Shown: positions 1 through 8,618 of the stretch, piece by piece
How the letters are laid out: each line of letters starts with the position of its first letter
Position numbering within the stretch: the first letter of the stretch is position 1
Made by a program: the position numbers and the translations under genes
The notes under the pieces: model-generated
Told to the model about the DNA's origin: nothing
Database searches by the model: none
Seen by the model: only the letters and a program-made list of their open reading frames with translations
Assembly: GCA_001897535.1 (NCBI GenBank)
Contig: MKTC01000041.1
Span: 1 to 42,252, forward strand
Length of the DNA: 42,252 nt
Origin: Bacteroidetes bacterium 37-13
GTDB lineage: Bacteria > Bacteroidota > Bacteroidia > Chitinophagales > LD1
Direction of reading: 5' to 3'

Positions 1-1399
1 CTGTGGCGCTAAAAGTTGCTGAGCCGCTGTTGGCACTTGCGCAAGTTGCATCTTGTTTGCTTTGTACGCTCACGCTAATGCTTGGGCAAGCTGCACAAGG
101 AGCTACTGCTGCAATATTTGAGATTACAATTTTTGTTCCTGCATTATCTTCCACTTTAATAGAGTCTTTTCCGGTGGGCGGGGTAGCAGTTGCGCCTGTT
201 GCATACTGCACCCATTGTGCAGGAGATGCACAAGATGTAATGGGTGTGATGCCAGATAAGCATTGCCCAAACATCCATGAACCTCCGCAAGCAGTGCATT
301 GTGCTTGTGTTGTAATAGGTGTAGAGGCAGCAGCTTGCCAATATGACCATTTGAAAACAGGTGTTCCTCCGCTCACAGTTAAATCGCCATTTGTTTCTTT
401 ACAAACAGAAATTGCGGGACAACTATTTACTGAAATGCTTGTGGTGTAAGAACTTCCACAAGAAAGTGTAAATGTTATGGTATGTGTTCCAACGCCTGCA
501 ATTGAAGGATTAAAAGTGCCGAGCGAAGCATTGGTAATTCCTGGACCGCTCCAAGTTCCGGTAATATTTGGACTGCAAGAAGTTCCTGTTCCAGTTGTGG
601 CAATTAAGTTTGTTGCTGGGTCTGAAATACAAAACGGACCAGACTTTGCAATGTCTGCATAACAGCAAGTATTTGGCACAATGCTCACATCATCAATAAA
701 ATAGTATGCAAAATTATTTGGGAAATTTGGGTTGCCTGTATTTTGAATTGTGGTATTTGAATTGCCATAAAAGTTACCGATTGTAAAGAATTGTTCACCC
801 CCTGCAGCTGTATAATCCCATTGCAAACGAACCCAATTTTCGCTGGTGTCAGTGATGGCACTACAGCCGTAATTTAATTGTGGTGTTACATTTATGATTG
901 CGCCTTGTGTACAAGCATCGCGCATATAGCGTGTGTTTGAAAAATATACACCAATATTATTAGTTGCATACGGCATAAAATCAGCTAAGCTTATATACAT
1001 TGAAACACAGTATTTCTGCCCTGCAACCAAGGGCGAAGAAGTACGACCTTGAATATATTCTCTGTAAGTACTTGAAATTAATTCATAAGTAATTAAACCA
1101 ACATAGCGTGTGCCGGTGTGTGCATATTGAAAACCAAGAGCGCCCATACCGCCACCAGGAGATTTGGTAAATGCAATATTGCATGGCGCAAATAAATCGG
1201 GAGAAGAGCAACTATCGCCTGCGGCATTTGAGTTGGCATTATCCCAATCGGGTCCTAAATCTGCTCTGAAACCTTCTCCGCCAAAGTTAGCACAATTGCT
1301 ATTGGTGTTTTCAAAACTTGGATTTACCACAAGGTTTTGTGCTTGTAGTTGTAGTGCTGCCAATAACGCAAGCGCTAAAATTGAGTAGTACTTAATCAT
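1..1399 (-). CDS. Secreted surface protein with SprB-like repeat, 5' part only
   Basis: The frame is open from an ATG at 1399 to the window edge, about 466 codons, so the C-terminus is missing. It begins with a Sec signal peptide (MIKYYSILALALLAALQLQA, then QN). The next 200 or so residues start LVVNPSFEN and are rich in aromatic and Gly/Asn residues. They look like the jelly-roll, choice-of-anchor type domain common at the N-terminus of Bacteroidota surface proteins. Ig-like segments with paired cysteines follow. The last visible residues (ATCASANSGSATFSAT) look like the start of an SprB-type repeat. By analogy it is probably exported by T9SS and used in adhesion or gliding, but the sorting tail would lie outside the window. 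Specific function is unknown. Confidence 0.8.
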   Translation of the reverse strand, partial: MIKYYSILALALLAALQLQAQNLVVNPSFENTNSNCANFGGEGFRADLGPDWDNANSNAAGDSCSSPDLFAPCNIAFTKSPGGGMGALGFQYAHTGTRYVGLITYELISSTYREYIQGRTSSPLVAGQKYCVSMYISLADFMPYATNNIGVYFSNTRYMRDACTQGAIINVTPQLNYGCSAITDTSENWVRLQWDYTAAGGEQFFTIGNFYGNSNTTIQNTGNPNFPNNFAYYFIDDVSIVPNTCCYADIAKSGPFCISDPATNLIATTGTGTSCSPNITGTWSGPGITNASLGTFNPSIAGVGTHTITFTLSCGSSYTTSISVNSCPAISVCKETNGDLTVSGGTPVFKWSYWQAAASTPITTQAQCTACGGSWMFGQCLSGITPITSCASPAQWVQYATGATATPPTGKDSIKVEDNAGTKIVISNIAAVAPCAACPSISVSVQSKQDATCASANSGSATFSAT

Positions 1400-1490
1400 G
1401 CTAAAGTATGTTCCTTAACTGTTTTGTTAATCGAAGATGGAAAAAAGAATGATTTCGTTGTGTTTATTTGATGCATTGTGTGTTGATATG

Positions 1491-1522
1491 AAAAAGCCCC
1501 AAAGAATTTAATCTTTAGGGCT
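1491..1522 (-). terminator. Rho-independent terminator of the nir operon
   Basis: The dyad AGCCC/GGGCT plus AAAGA/TCTTT has one internal mismatch and a six-base loop. Read on the minus strand it is followed by five T residues. It lies 34 bases after the SCO gene stop, where the nitrite-reduction operon should end. Confidence 0.7.
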
Positions 1523-1555
1523 AAACTAAAAGCAAACAAATTATTTGATGTGAAT

Positions 1556-2137
1556 TTATGAATTGGATTTTACTGTTTTTGTAACAGTAGTTACTACTTT
1601 TTCTACATTTATTTCAGAGCCTTCTTCTTGGCTTACTAATTGCCCATTGGGCTTAAATATGCTAATGATATTGGAGTGTGAAAAATCTATTGGCGAAATT
1701 CTTTTGTACTTCATAGAAAGTACGTTTGCAAATTCTTGTGTTGCGTCTTTATTTGAAGTTAAGAAAACCCATTGCGGAGCATCCATTTTGTTGATTTTTG
1801 CAAATTCTGCTAATCGGGTTGGAGTATCTGTTTCAGGGTCAATGGAAACCAACACAAGCGAAACTTTTTCTATATCTTTTCGGTCTATTTTCTCTTCAAT
1901 AGTTTTCATTTTGGCAACTAAAATTGGGCATGCAGTTTTGCAAGAAGTATAAATCATTACAACCACTAAAGTTTTGCCTTGTAAATTTTTCAGTTGTAGA
2001 GTTTCTCCTTTTTGGTTCTGCCATTCAGTAGATAAATTAAATATGGAATTAGATGGGAGTGTCTCCGACTGTTTAGATTTTTCTTTACAAGAAGCCAACA
2101 TCAATAATGCAATAAGAAGATAATTATAGTATTTCAT
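1556..2137 (-). CDS. SCO1/SenC-family lipoprotein (copper chaperone or thiol redox protein)
   Basis: This 193-residue lipoprotein has a signal peptide ending in the lipobox LASC (Cys17). A thioredoxin-like fold follows, with the SCO metal-binding motif CKTAC (Cys66, Cys70, in YTSCKTACP) and the conserved distal His154 in DFSHSN. SCO proteins deliver copper to, or keep reduced, the copper sites of envelope enzymes, classically the CuA site of cytochrome oxidase. The ATG overlaps the preceding gene's stop by four bases (ATGA), which implies translational coupling. As the last gene of a nirK operon, its likely client here is the copper nitrite reductase. That assignment is inference; the family call is firm. 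Confidence 0.9.
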   Translation of the reverse strand: MKYYNYLLIALLMLASCKEKSKQSETLPSNSIFNLSTEWQNQKGETLQLKNLQGKTLVVVMIYTSCKTACPILVAKMKTIEEKIDRKDIEKVSLVLVSIDPETDTPTRLAEFAKINKMDAPQWVFLTSNKDATQEFANVLSMKYKRISPIDFSHSNIISIFKPNGQLVSQEEGSEINVEKVVTTVTKTVKSNS

Positions 2138-2991
2138 AATTCATTATTTTGGTGAACTGTTATGGTATCTTTAGCACATCTAAAACCTAAATTGGCAATA
2201 GTGTAATTTGCTTTAAGAGAAGTTCGTAGTGCAAAGCGCATAAAGGCAGCATAGTTTAAATTGTCGGAAGTGGTTGTGGCACTACCTGCACAGAATAAAC
2301 CCTTGTCATCATATTCACCCACTCGCGAATCTCCGGTGCTTAATATAGAATTAAAATCATCTGTCCATTCCCAAATTAAGTCGAACATATTGTAAACTTT
2401 CCAATAGTTTGGAGTGCTTTCTTTTACGGAATTAAACTGCCTATCTTTTTGAGAATATAAGCCAATAATTTGATTGGAATACTCCGGTTTTTTTCGGGCG
2501 TTAAAAGTATCGGTATCTGCCATTGCTACGAACTCCCATTCATCTAAAGTTGGAAGTCTTTTTCCTACACTTTGCGAATATGCTTTAGCTGCAAACCATG
2601 AAACAAAGCATACGGGAGCATCAAGCTTTGCACCTTTCGGAAGTGTTGTGTCATCAATCCAATCGCGTAAATAAGTTGTGTCTGCATAAATTTCTTTCAC
2701 ATTAGATTTTTGCCACTGTGGATTAGCTTTTACAAAGGCTAAAAACTCTTGATTTGTAACTGGATTTTCATCTAACAAAAACGGATGTATGGTAATTTCT
2801 ATTGAGTCTGTTAAGAAAAATGGCTCGTATTTTCCTCCGGGAATATAAACCATTTTGGTAGTAGTAGGAACCGGATGTAATGTATTAGAAAAAGTATTTT
2901 GCAGCATAGGTTTTTCGCTTGTTGTGCGCACTTGCTTTTGGCAAGAAAACAACAGTAGCATTCCCATAATTGCTGCAAAATACTTATACAT
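2134..2991 (-). CDS. nirV: NirV-like, formylglycine-generating-enzyme-fold lipoprotein
   Basis: This 285-residue protein has a lipoprotein signal (LLLFSC, Cys17) followed by an FGE-sulfatase/SUMF1 domain. The domain shows MVYIPGGKY near its start, then NPVTNQEFLAFV, an RLPTLDEWEF motif, a WEWTDDF motif and the terminal GFRCAKD. Genes called nirV encode proteins of this fold and sit next to nirK in several denitrifiers, and gene order here is the same. The exact role of NirV is not settled in the family; a part in maturing or assembling the reductase is usually assumed. The gene starts 30 bases after nirK and overlaps the SCO gene by four bases. The gene symbol rests on context plus fold. Confidence 0.8.
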   Translation of the reverse strand: MYKYFAAIMGMLLLFSCQKQVRTTSEKPMLQNTFSNTLHPVPTTTKMVYIPGGKYEPFFLTDSIEITIHPFLLDENPVTNQEFLAFVKANPQWQKSNVKEIYADTTYLRDWIDDTTLPKGAKLDAPVCFVSWFAAKAYSQSVGKRLPTLDEWEFVAMADTDTFNARKKPEYSNQIIGLYSQKDRQFNSVKESTPNYWKVYNMFDLIWEWTDDFNSILSTGDSRVGEYDDKGLFCAGSATTTSDNLNYAAFMRFALRTSLKANYTIANLGFRCAKDTITVHQNNEL

Positions 2992-3021
2992 TTTTATTGT
3001 TCTTTAGAGCTTAATAATAGT

Positions 3022-4065
3022 TTAGTGGTCGGTTAATTTCTCTGCACTAAATACTTTCGGATTAGCGTCTCCGGTAACTTTCAGTTTTCCAATTGCGCCT
3101 TTGTTGAAAGCTCTTGAAAGTGAGTGATCCACTAAAACATATTCACCCGGAACATCTACTTTAAATTCAACGATGGCAGCACCACCGGCAGGAATCATAG
3201 TTGTTTGAATGTTATGAGAAATAGTGCTTCCACCTTCTAAGTAAACGTTATCGAAAATTTCACCAATTACATGGAAAGAAGAAGTAAGGTTTGGACCGCC
3301 ATTTCCTACAAATAAACGAACAGTTTCTCCCACTTTTGCTTCAATCATGTTTTTGCCTAAAAGTGAACCTTTTTTACCGTTGAATAAAACGTAATCTGGG
3401 TGTTCTGCAACAGCCTTGTCATTATCAAATTCCAATAAGCCCTTTTTAATTGTAGATGCTTTGGTATAGAAGTCGCCTTGCATAATGTAGTATTCTCTAT
3501 CTACTTTAGGCAATCCACCTTCCGGTTCAACCAAAATTAAGCCATACATACCATTGCCAATGTGCATTGGTACCGGAGGAGCAGCACAGTGGTAAACATA
3601 CAAACCCGGATTTATCGCTTTGAAATTAAATGACGCTTCTTTTCCAGGAGCAGCTGTTGTAGCTGCAGCACCGCCCCCAGGTCCTGTTACAGCGTGTAGA
3701 TCAATATTGTGAGGCAATACGCTATTAGCAGCATTTTTTAAATTCAGTGTTACTTCATCACCTACTCTTAAACGAATAAAACTGCCCGGTACGGTGTTAT
3801 TAAAAGTCCAAAAGGTATATGGAATTGTATCAGCAATTATACCTTCCATTTCGGTTGTTTCTAAATTTACAATAAACTTTTTGGCACCTCTTGTTCCTAC
3901 CGGTGCTGGCACATTGGGTGCGCCTGTAACTTCTGCAACTTCAGGGTTGCCTTCTGCTACAATATCAACAGCGGGTTTAGAGTTGTTGTTTTGGTTTTGG
4001 TTGCATGCCGAAAGCGCAATCATCATTGTAGCCGAAGCGCAAAGCATTAAGTGTTTAGTTTTCAT
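3022..4065 (-). CDS. nirK: Copper-containing nitrite reductase (NO-forming), lipoprotein form
   Basis: This 347-residue protein reduces nitrite to nitric oxide in the envelope. It has a lipoprotein signal (IALSAC, Cys21), an Asn-rich linker and two cupredoxin domains. All expected ligands are visible. Type 1 copper ligands are His119, Cys160, His168 and Met173. Type 2 copper ligands are His124, His159 and His314. The catalytic pair is Asp122 (in PHNIDLH) and His265 (in SSFHVIGE). The lipobox suggests membrane anchoring rather than a free periplasmic trimer. It lies 26 bases after the porin gene and 30 bases before the NirV-like gene. No NO reductase is visible in the window, so NO must be handled by genes elsewhere. 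Confidence 0.96.
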   Translation of the reverse strand: MKTKHLMLCASATMMIALSACNQNQNNNSKPAVDIVAEGNPEVAEVTGAPNVPAPVGTRGAKKFIVNLETTEMEGIIADTIPYTFWTFNNTVPGSFIRLRVGDEVTLNLKNAANSVLPHNIDLHAVTGPGGGAAATTAAPGKEASFNFKAINPGLYVYHCAAPPVPMHIGNGMYGLILVEPEGGLPKVDREYYIMQGDFYTKASTIKKGLLEFDNDKAVAEHPDYVLFNGKKGSLLGKNMIEAKVGETVRLFVGNGGPNLTSSFHVIGEIFDNVYLEGGSTISHNIQTTMIPAGGAAIVEFKVDVPGEYVLVDHSLSRAFNKGAIGKLKVTGDANPKVFSAEKLTDH

Positions 4066-4091
4066 GTTAATTGTATTTTAAAGTTTAAAAA

Positions 4092-5453
4092 TTAAAATTT
4101 TGTTTTAAATAATGTAGGATTGATGTTTAAAGATAGCCACACCCACTGTTGATAAATATTCGCGGTTAATGTATTTTTTAGTAAATTTAGAGTAGGAGTG
4201 GAGAGGTAAAATGAATAACCACCGCTTATATTGATGAATTTGTATATGTTGTATGATGCTGTTAAGTCTAATTCTTGTCCTAAATTGTGATTGTGATTTT
4301 TAATGTTATCGGCAATTGAATTTGGAGTTAAAAACTGGTGGATGGCTAAATTTACAGTAAGCCCTTTTTTCCATTTGTAGTTCAATTTTAAGTAGCTATC
4401 AGAGAGCCCAACATTGCCATGTGCATTGCCTGCATAGTAGTAATCCATAAAGCCGTAAAACTTGTGTCCTGTAGCGAAGTATGGAGTGAAAATCATATTT
4501 TGTTTTGATGCGCTTCCGAAGTTGTTTCCGCTCACTAAATCGCTTCCAATTCCTAATTCCCAACTTGGTGTGATGATGTAGCCTGCATAAACTGCGGCCA
4601 TATAACCTTGTCCATCTAAGCCTTTTAAATTTTTACCTCTTTGGTAGTAGCCAGATAAATTACCTACGAATTTTTCGCCTTTATGTGTGTAGTTAAGGCC
4701 AAAAGTTTGGGAAAAATAAGTGCGGGTGTCTTTGTCTGTTTTGGTGTAATTTTGAAAACCTAAATTGGTAGCAAGTACGGTAATTTTATCCTTTTTGCTT
4801 ACTGGAAAAGCGGCCCAAACTGTTTGCATCCATTTGTAAGGAAGCGCATCGGTTGGAGCAAAAAAGTTTCCTGCTGCATTACTTAAATTATTCCCATAAA
4901 CTTCTTTGTAGTTTTGGTTGAAAGCAAAGAAACTTTTTACTTCAAAATTGTTTTTACTAAAGTTTATTGATACCGCATCGTGAACTCTTCCGCCTTGCGC
5001 CCAATCTAATTCACCGAAGAAACGCTCATCGTCTAATGAAATTATTTGCCTGCCAATTTTAAAGTTCCAAGAAGGTGACGCATTCAATAATGCCCAAGCT
5101 TCAAAAATGGCAAACTTACTACCGTTGTTCTCTGCTCCCTGCACCATATTTGCCTGCCCCCAAACACTTACATTTTGTGGTGAAAACCGAAGCGACAAAA
5201 TATTCTTGTAACTGTAGTCGAAATTTATTCTCAGGCGTTCACTTATTAAAGCTGCAGGTTTTTCGCCTCTGTTTAATGGACGAAATGCTCCGTATCTAAA
5301 TTCGGCTCTGGGTCTAAACTGACCAGAAAGTGAGAAAGTATTGTGTTTGGTTTGTGTTGTGTCTTGTGCAAAATTTGAGATTGAAATTCCCAAACTAAAC
5401 ACTAAAACGAGCAGTAATCTAAAAAGATTTGGTATGTAATTTATAGCACTCAT
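4092..5453 (-). CDS. Outer-membrane porin of the alginate-export (AlgE-like) family
   Basis: This 453-residue protein starts with a signal peptide ending SNFAQ. The mature part alternates hydrophobic and polar residues with many aromatic strand ends (SGQFRPRAEFRYGAF, FKIGRQIISLDDERFFG). It ends in Phe, as outer-membrane beta-barrels do. The pattern fits the alginate-export porin family often found in Bacteroidota operons for anion use. It is the first gene of the nir operon, so passage of nitrite or nitrate across the outer membrane is a reasonable inference; the sequence does not show the substrate. Confidence 0.8.
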   Translation of the reverse strand: MSAINYIPNLFRLLLVLVFSLGISISNFAQDTTQTKHNTFSLSGQFRPRAEFRYGAFRPLNRGEKPAALISERLRINFDYSYKNILSLRFSPQNVSVWGQANMVQGAENNGSKFAIFEAWALLNASPSWNFKIGRQIISLDDERFFGELDWAQGGRVHDAVSINFSKNNFEVKSFFAFNQNYKEVYGNNLSNAAGNFFAPTDALPYKWMQTVWAAFPVSKKDKITVLATNLGFQNYTKTDKDTRTYFSQTFGLNYTHKGEKFVGNLSGYYQRGKNLKGLDGQGYMAAVYAGYIITPSWELGIGSDLVSGNNFGSASKQNMIFTPYFATGHKFYGFMDYYYAGNAHGNVGLSDSYLKLNYKWKKGLTVNLAIHQFLTPNSIADNIKNHNHNLGQELDLTASYNIYKFINISGGYSFYLSTPTLNLLKNTLTANIYQQWVWLSLNINPTLFKTKF

Positions 5454-5530
5454 TGTATGTTCTTTTGTTTTCGTATGGCAAAAGAATATCTTGCATAAAT
5501 CACTTCTAATGATTTAAAATATGCAGTATT

Positions 5531-5544
5531 ATGACTTATGTCAT
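5531..5544. promoter_or_regulatory. Putative FNR/CRP-family operator upstream of the nir operon
   Basis: ATGAC-TTAT-GTCAT has perfect five-base arms around a four-base spacer, the geometry of FNR/DNR-type sites (TTGAT-N4-ATCAA). It lies 78-91 bases upstream of the porin start codon. Nitrite-reduction genes are commonly controlled by CRP/FNR-type nitric oxide or oxygen sensors. The half-site differs from canonical FNR, and no regulator gene is in the window. Confidence 0.45.
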
Positions 5545-5596
5545 TTTTTGTATGGTGTTGCGATCATAAATTAAAAGGTTGCCAATAGTTAATTGC

Positions 5597-8518
5597 TTAT
5601 TGTTTCACCAACTGCCTTCTGTAGCTATTGTTTTTATCGCGCAGCTCAATAATGTATGAACCGGTAGAAAGCTCATCGGTTCTAATTAAAGTATGCTGCA
5701 AACCAATAGAATTACTTTTTAGAATTTGATGTTTTATTCTTCTGCCCGAAGCATCAAAAATATTGCATTCTAATTCGGTTTGTTTGTAATTGTAATACTG
5801 CAATACCAAGCCGTCCACAAAAGGATTTGGATAAATTCCAAGCATGGCAAAATCATCATCATTCGTTTTAATTGAAGAAACGCCAACGTAAATTATTAAT
5901 CGCACAGTATCGCAGTTTGTTGGAGAATTGCTGTTGCATGCAATGGCGTAAACAGTATCAACGCCTGTATAGCCATTTGGTGCGTAGTAATTAAAACAAG
6001 TATCACTTTGCACTTGTATCAGTGCGTTGGTTTTTTTAATAATGTTTACGTTGTTAAAAGGTTGGTTTACTTCATCAAAAGAATAGCAAATAGGAATTGC
6101 TGTTCCGCCACTTCCCGAAAAGGTAAAAGTTTGAGTGCTAAATTCCGGTACTATATTTAATTGAACTTCTATAGTGTCGCAGTTTTGAACATTACAGTTA
6201 TCACAGCCTGTTGCTACAAAAACAGTTTGCCCCGTAGCGCTTGAGGTATAGCTAAAGCAGGTATCATTTATGAAATTTAAGTTGCCAATGTTAGGCTGAA
6301 CAATAACTTGAGAAGAAGCAACGCCTGATTCTAAATCGTTGTATTGAATACAATAAATTATGGTGTCGTTTTGTTTCACCGAAATGGTAGCTACGTCTTT
6401 CACCACAGGCAAACCTACTCTAAAAATATAGAGAACTGTATCGCAAACGGTAGCTTGGCTGTTTTCGCAACCGATTAAATAAACTTCTTCGTAGCCACAG
6501 AAAGTTGAAAGTGGTGTGTAGCTGATACAGCTATCGTTGCTAATTGATACAGACCCGGTATAAGCGCCTTCGTAGGATACTGCAACATTGGTGCTAAACA
6601 AATCGTCAAATCCTTTGCAATTGCTGTAAACCTGCCCGCTGGTAAGTGAAACATTTACAGTGTCGGCTTTTGTAACAGCGGTTACCTGTAATAATACTGG
6701 AATAGTATCACATTCAGTTGGGTTGGCGGTTTGGCAAACTAAAGTAAGCACTGTGTCGTAGCCGCTGTAGTTGTGTATTGGCGTGTATAAAACATCTTTA
6801 TTATTTACTGCCACAGCAGTTCCATAAACAGGGTTTTCAATTATTTGCAAGCCAATTGCAGGACAGGCCGGAGCATTTGGAATTACGGCAATAGAAAGTG
6901 GATTGTTTTGTGCTGTAGTTACATGTATTTCTCTTTCAACCTTTGCAAATGGCACAAAATTATTAGGAAATAGCGATGGAATAGGTGCAGATACCTTTGG
7001 TGCAGCAACTTGTGCGTTTGCTTTGCGCAAAAAACTTTCAGTTCCGTTTACATACCAACTTTCGCCACTTGTTTCGGTGTTTGAAATTTTATCAACCGCC
7101 AAGAAACGATAGTCAGCTTGTACTTTATTCTTCTTCACATCTAAAGTATAATAACCATGATCTACCAAATTAATATATTTCATGTGTGGGTTAAATGATT
7201 TAATCAAATTAACACCAATTGAAAATGGCATACTCTTAGAAGTAACGCTTGTGCCAACAAACTCAACGCCCACAGAGCCTGCTCCAGATGAAGAATTGTA
7301 GTTAGACCCGGGAATATCGTTTGCCCACGAAGTATGAATATCGCCCGTAAGCACAACCACATTTTTAATATTGTTATTCACAATGTGGTTTTCAACTCTT
7401 TTGCGTTCAATTTCGTAACCGTCCCATTGGTCATCGTTTAAAATTGCCCCAAAAGCCTTAAATGGTGCAAACATTACTTGGTTACCAATTACTTTCCATT
7501 TAGCGCTAGTATCGCTAAGTTGTTGCAGCATCCAATTCATTTGGTAAGGTCCAAGTAAATGATGGGTTGTATCATTTGCTTTGCTGCCATCTTGTTCAGA
7601 ACGGTCGTAAATCCTTGAATCCAACATTACCAAGTTCATTAATTTCCCCCATTTAAAATTTCTGAAAATTCTAAAAGTATCTGCAAGATCTGGTCTTCTA
7701 ATCGGTATCCATTCATAATAAGCATTCACACTATTGTTTTTTCTTACATACCACGAGCCTTCGTTTGATTGGTGGTTGTTTGCTCCGCCTTTCCATGAGT
7801 TATCTGCAAATTCGTGATCGTCCCACACGTTTATGAATGGAAACATTTGGTGGCAGCGCTTGAGTTGATTATCTAATTTGTAAAGTGAATGGCGAACGCG
7901 ATAATCGCTTTCCGTAATAATTTCATTTGTTGGTTCATAAGTTCTGCCTGCAATATTTGAAGAATATTGCCCTACACCATATTCGTAAATATAATCACCA
8001 ACATGCACTACTGCGTCCACTTCATTTCTATCGGCAATATTTTGGTACGCATTAAAAAAGCCATGCTCCCAACTGGCACAACTTACTACCGCAAAACGTA
8101 CACTATCATTATCGCTGGTTGGCAAAGGTGCAGTTCTTGTTCTTCCGGTAATAGAGTTTTTTCCATTGTTTTGAAACATATAATAATACCAAGTGTTTGG
8201 TTGTAGCCCACACACATCAACTTTTACGGTATAGTCGTTTTCCGGCAAAGCTTGCGTATAGCCAAAATTTACCACGTTTGTAAAATTAGTATCTGTTGCC
8301 ATTTGCCAATACACATCTAAATTTCCGCTCACGCCCGTATCTGGCGTGCAGCGAGTCCAAATTATAACTTTTTCGTGCGTTGGATCGCCACTTGCCACTC
8401 CGTGATAAAACGGCTCGAAAGCAGGTGTTAAAGTAAGTCTAGCTTGTGAAAAACTTAGTTGAGTAAATGCTGCTACGGAAAATATAATAAATATAGAGAG
8501 GCGAAAAAAACGAAGCAT
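5597..8518 (-). CDS. PhoD-type alkaline phosphatase with Ig-like repeats and T9SS sorting domain
   Basis: This 973-residue protein has a signal peptide ending SFSQA. A PhoD N-terminal domain follows (about residues 35-130, HGVASGDPTHEKVIIWTR). The PhoD metallophosphatase domain spans about 140-490, with motifs VVHVGDYIYEYG, NVWDDHEFADNSW and VLTGDIHTSW, which carry the expected metal-binding Asp, Asn and His residues. From about 540 to 885 come roughly four repeats of about 85 residues with conserved ECDT/NCDT and YTP motifs. The C-terminus is a type A T9SS sorting domain (IYPNPF...GSYIIEL). It probably releases phosphate from phosphodiesters at the cell surface or outside the cell. The minus-strand box TACATTTG at 8541-8548 matches the TAnnTTTG promoter consensus. 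Confidence 0.9.
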   Translation of the reverse strand: MLRFFRLSIFIIFSVAAFTQLSFSQARLTLTPAFEPFYHGVASGDPTHEKVIIWTRCTPDTGVSGNLDVYWQMATDTNFTNVVNFGYTQALPENDYTVKVDVCGLQPNTWYYYMFQNNGKNSITGRTRTAPLPTSDNDSVRFAVVSCASWEHGFFNAYQNIADRNEVDAVVHVGDYIYEYGVGQYSSNIAGRTYEPTNEIITESDYRVRHSLYKLDNQLKRCHQMFPFINVWDDHEFADNSWKGGANNHQSNEGSWYVRKNNSVNAYYEWIPIRRPDLADTFRIFRNFKWGKLMNLVMLDSRIYDRSEQDGSKANDTTHHLLGPYQMNWMLQQLSDTSAKWKVIGNQVMFAPFKAFGAILNDDQWDGYEIERKRVENHIVNNNIKNVVVLTGDIHTSWANDIPGSNYNSSSGAGSVGVEFVGTSVTSKSMPFSIGVNLIKSFNPHMKYINLVDHGYYTLDVKKNKVQADYRFLAVDKISNTETSGESWYVNGTESFLRKANAQVAAPKVSAPIPSLFPNNFVPFAKVEREIHVTTAQNNPLSIAVIPNAPACPAIGLQIIENPVYGTAVAVNNKDVLYTPIHNYSGYDTVLTLVCQTANPTECDTIPVLLQVTAVTKADTVNVSLTSGQVYSNCKGFDDLFSTNVAVSYEGAYTGSVSISNDSCISYTPLSTFCGYEEVYLIGCENSQATVCDTVLYIFRVGLPVVKDVATISVKQNDTIIYCIQYNDLESGVASSQVIVQPNIGNLNFINDTCFSYTSSATGQTVFVATGCDNCNVQNCDTIEVQLNIVPEFSTQTFTFSGSGGTAIPICYSFDEVNQPFNNVNIIKKTNALIQVQSDTCFNYYAPNGYTGVDTVYAIACNSNSPTNCDTVRLIIYVGVSSIKTNDDDFAMLGIYPNPFVDGLVLQYYNYKQTELECNIFDASGRRIKHQILKSNSIGLQHTLIRTDELSTGSYIIELRDKNNSYRRQLVKQ

Positions 8519-8540
8519 AATATAAATTGTTTCAATCGTA

Positions 8541-8548
8541 CAAATGTA
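8541..8548 (-). promoter_or_regulatory. Putative -7 box for the PhoD gene
   Basis: On the minus strand this reads TACATTTG, a full match to the Bacteroidota TAnnTTTG box, 22 bases before the ATG. No clear TTG -33 element is visible at the usual spacing. Confidence 0.4.
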
Positions 8549-8603
8549 ATGTATAAAATGTGTAATGCCGCTAATAATTCTTTAAAACATTTGGTTAAAA
8601 ATA

Positions 8604-8611
8604 TACTTTCG
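8604..8611 (+). promoter_or_regulatory. Putative -7 box for the NrnA-like gene
   Basis: TACTTTCG matches TAnnTTTG at seven of eight positions and ends seven bases before the ATG, so the transcript would be almost leaderless. No -33 TTG at normal spacing was found. Confidence 0.35.
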
Positions 8612-8618
8612 CACGCTT

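Noticed and set aside
3-449. Plus-strand frame of 148 codons at the left edge
   Set aside because: It is antisense to the minus-strand surface protein, whose reading frame has a signal peptide and recognisable domains.
1563-1952. Plus-strand frame opposite the SCO gene
   Set aside because: It is a shadow of the SCO gene, which has all family motifs on the minus strand.
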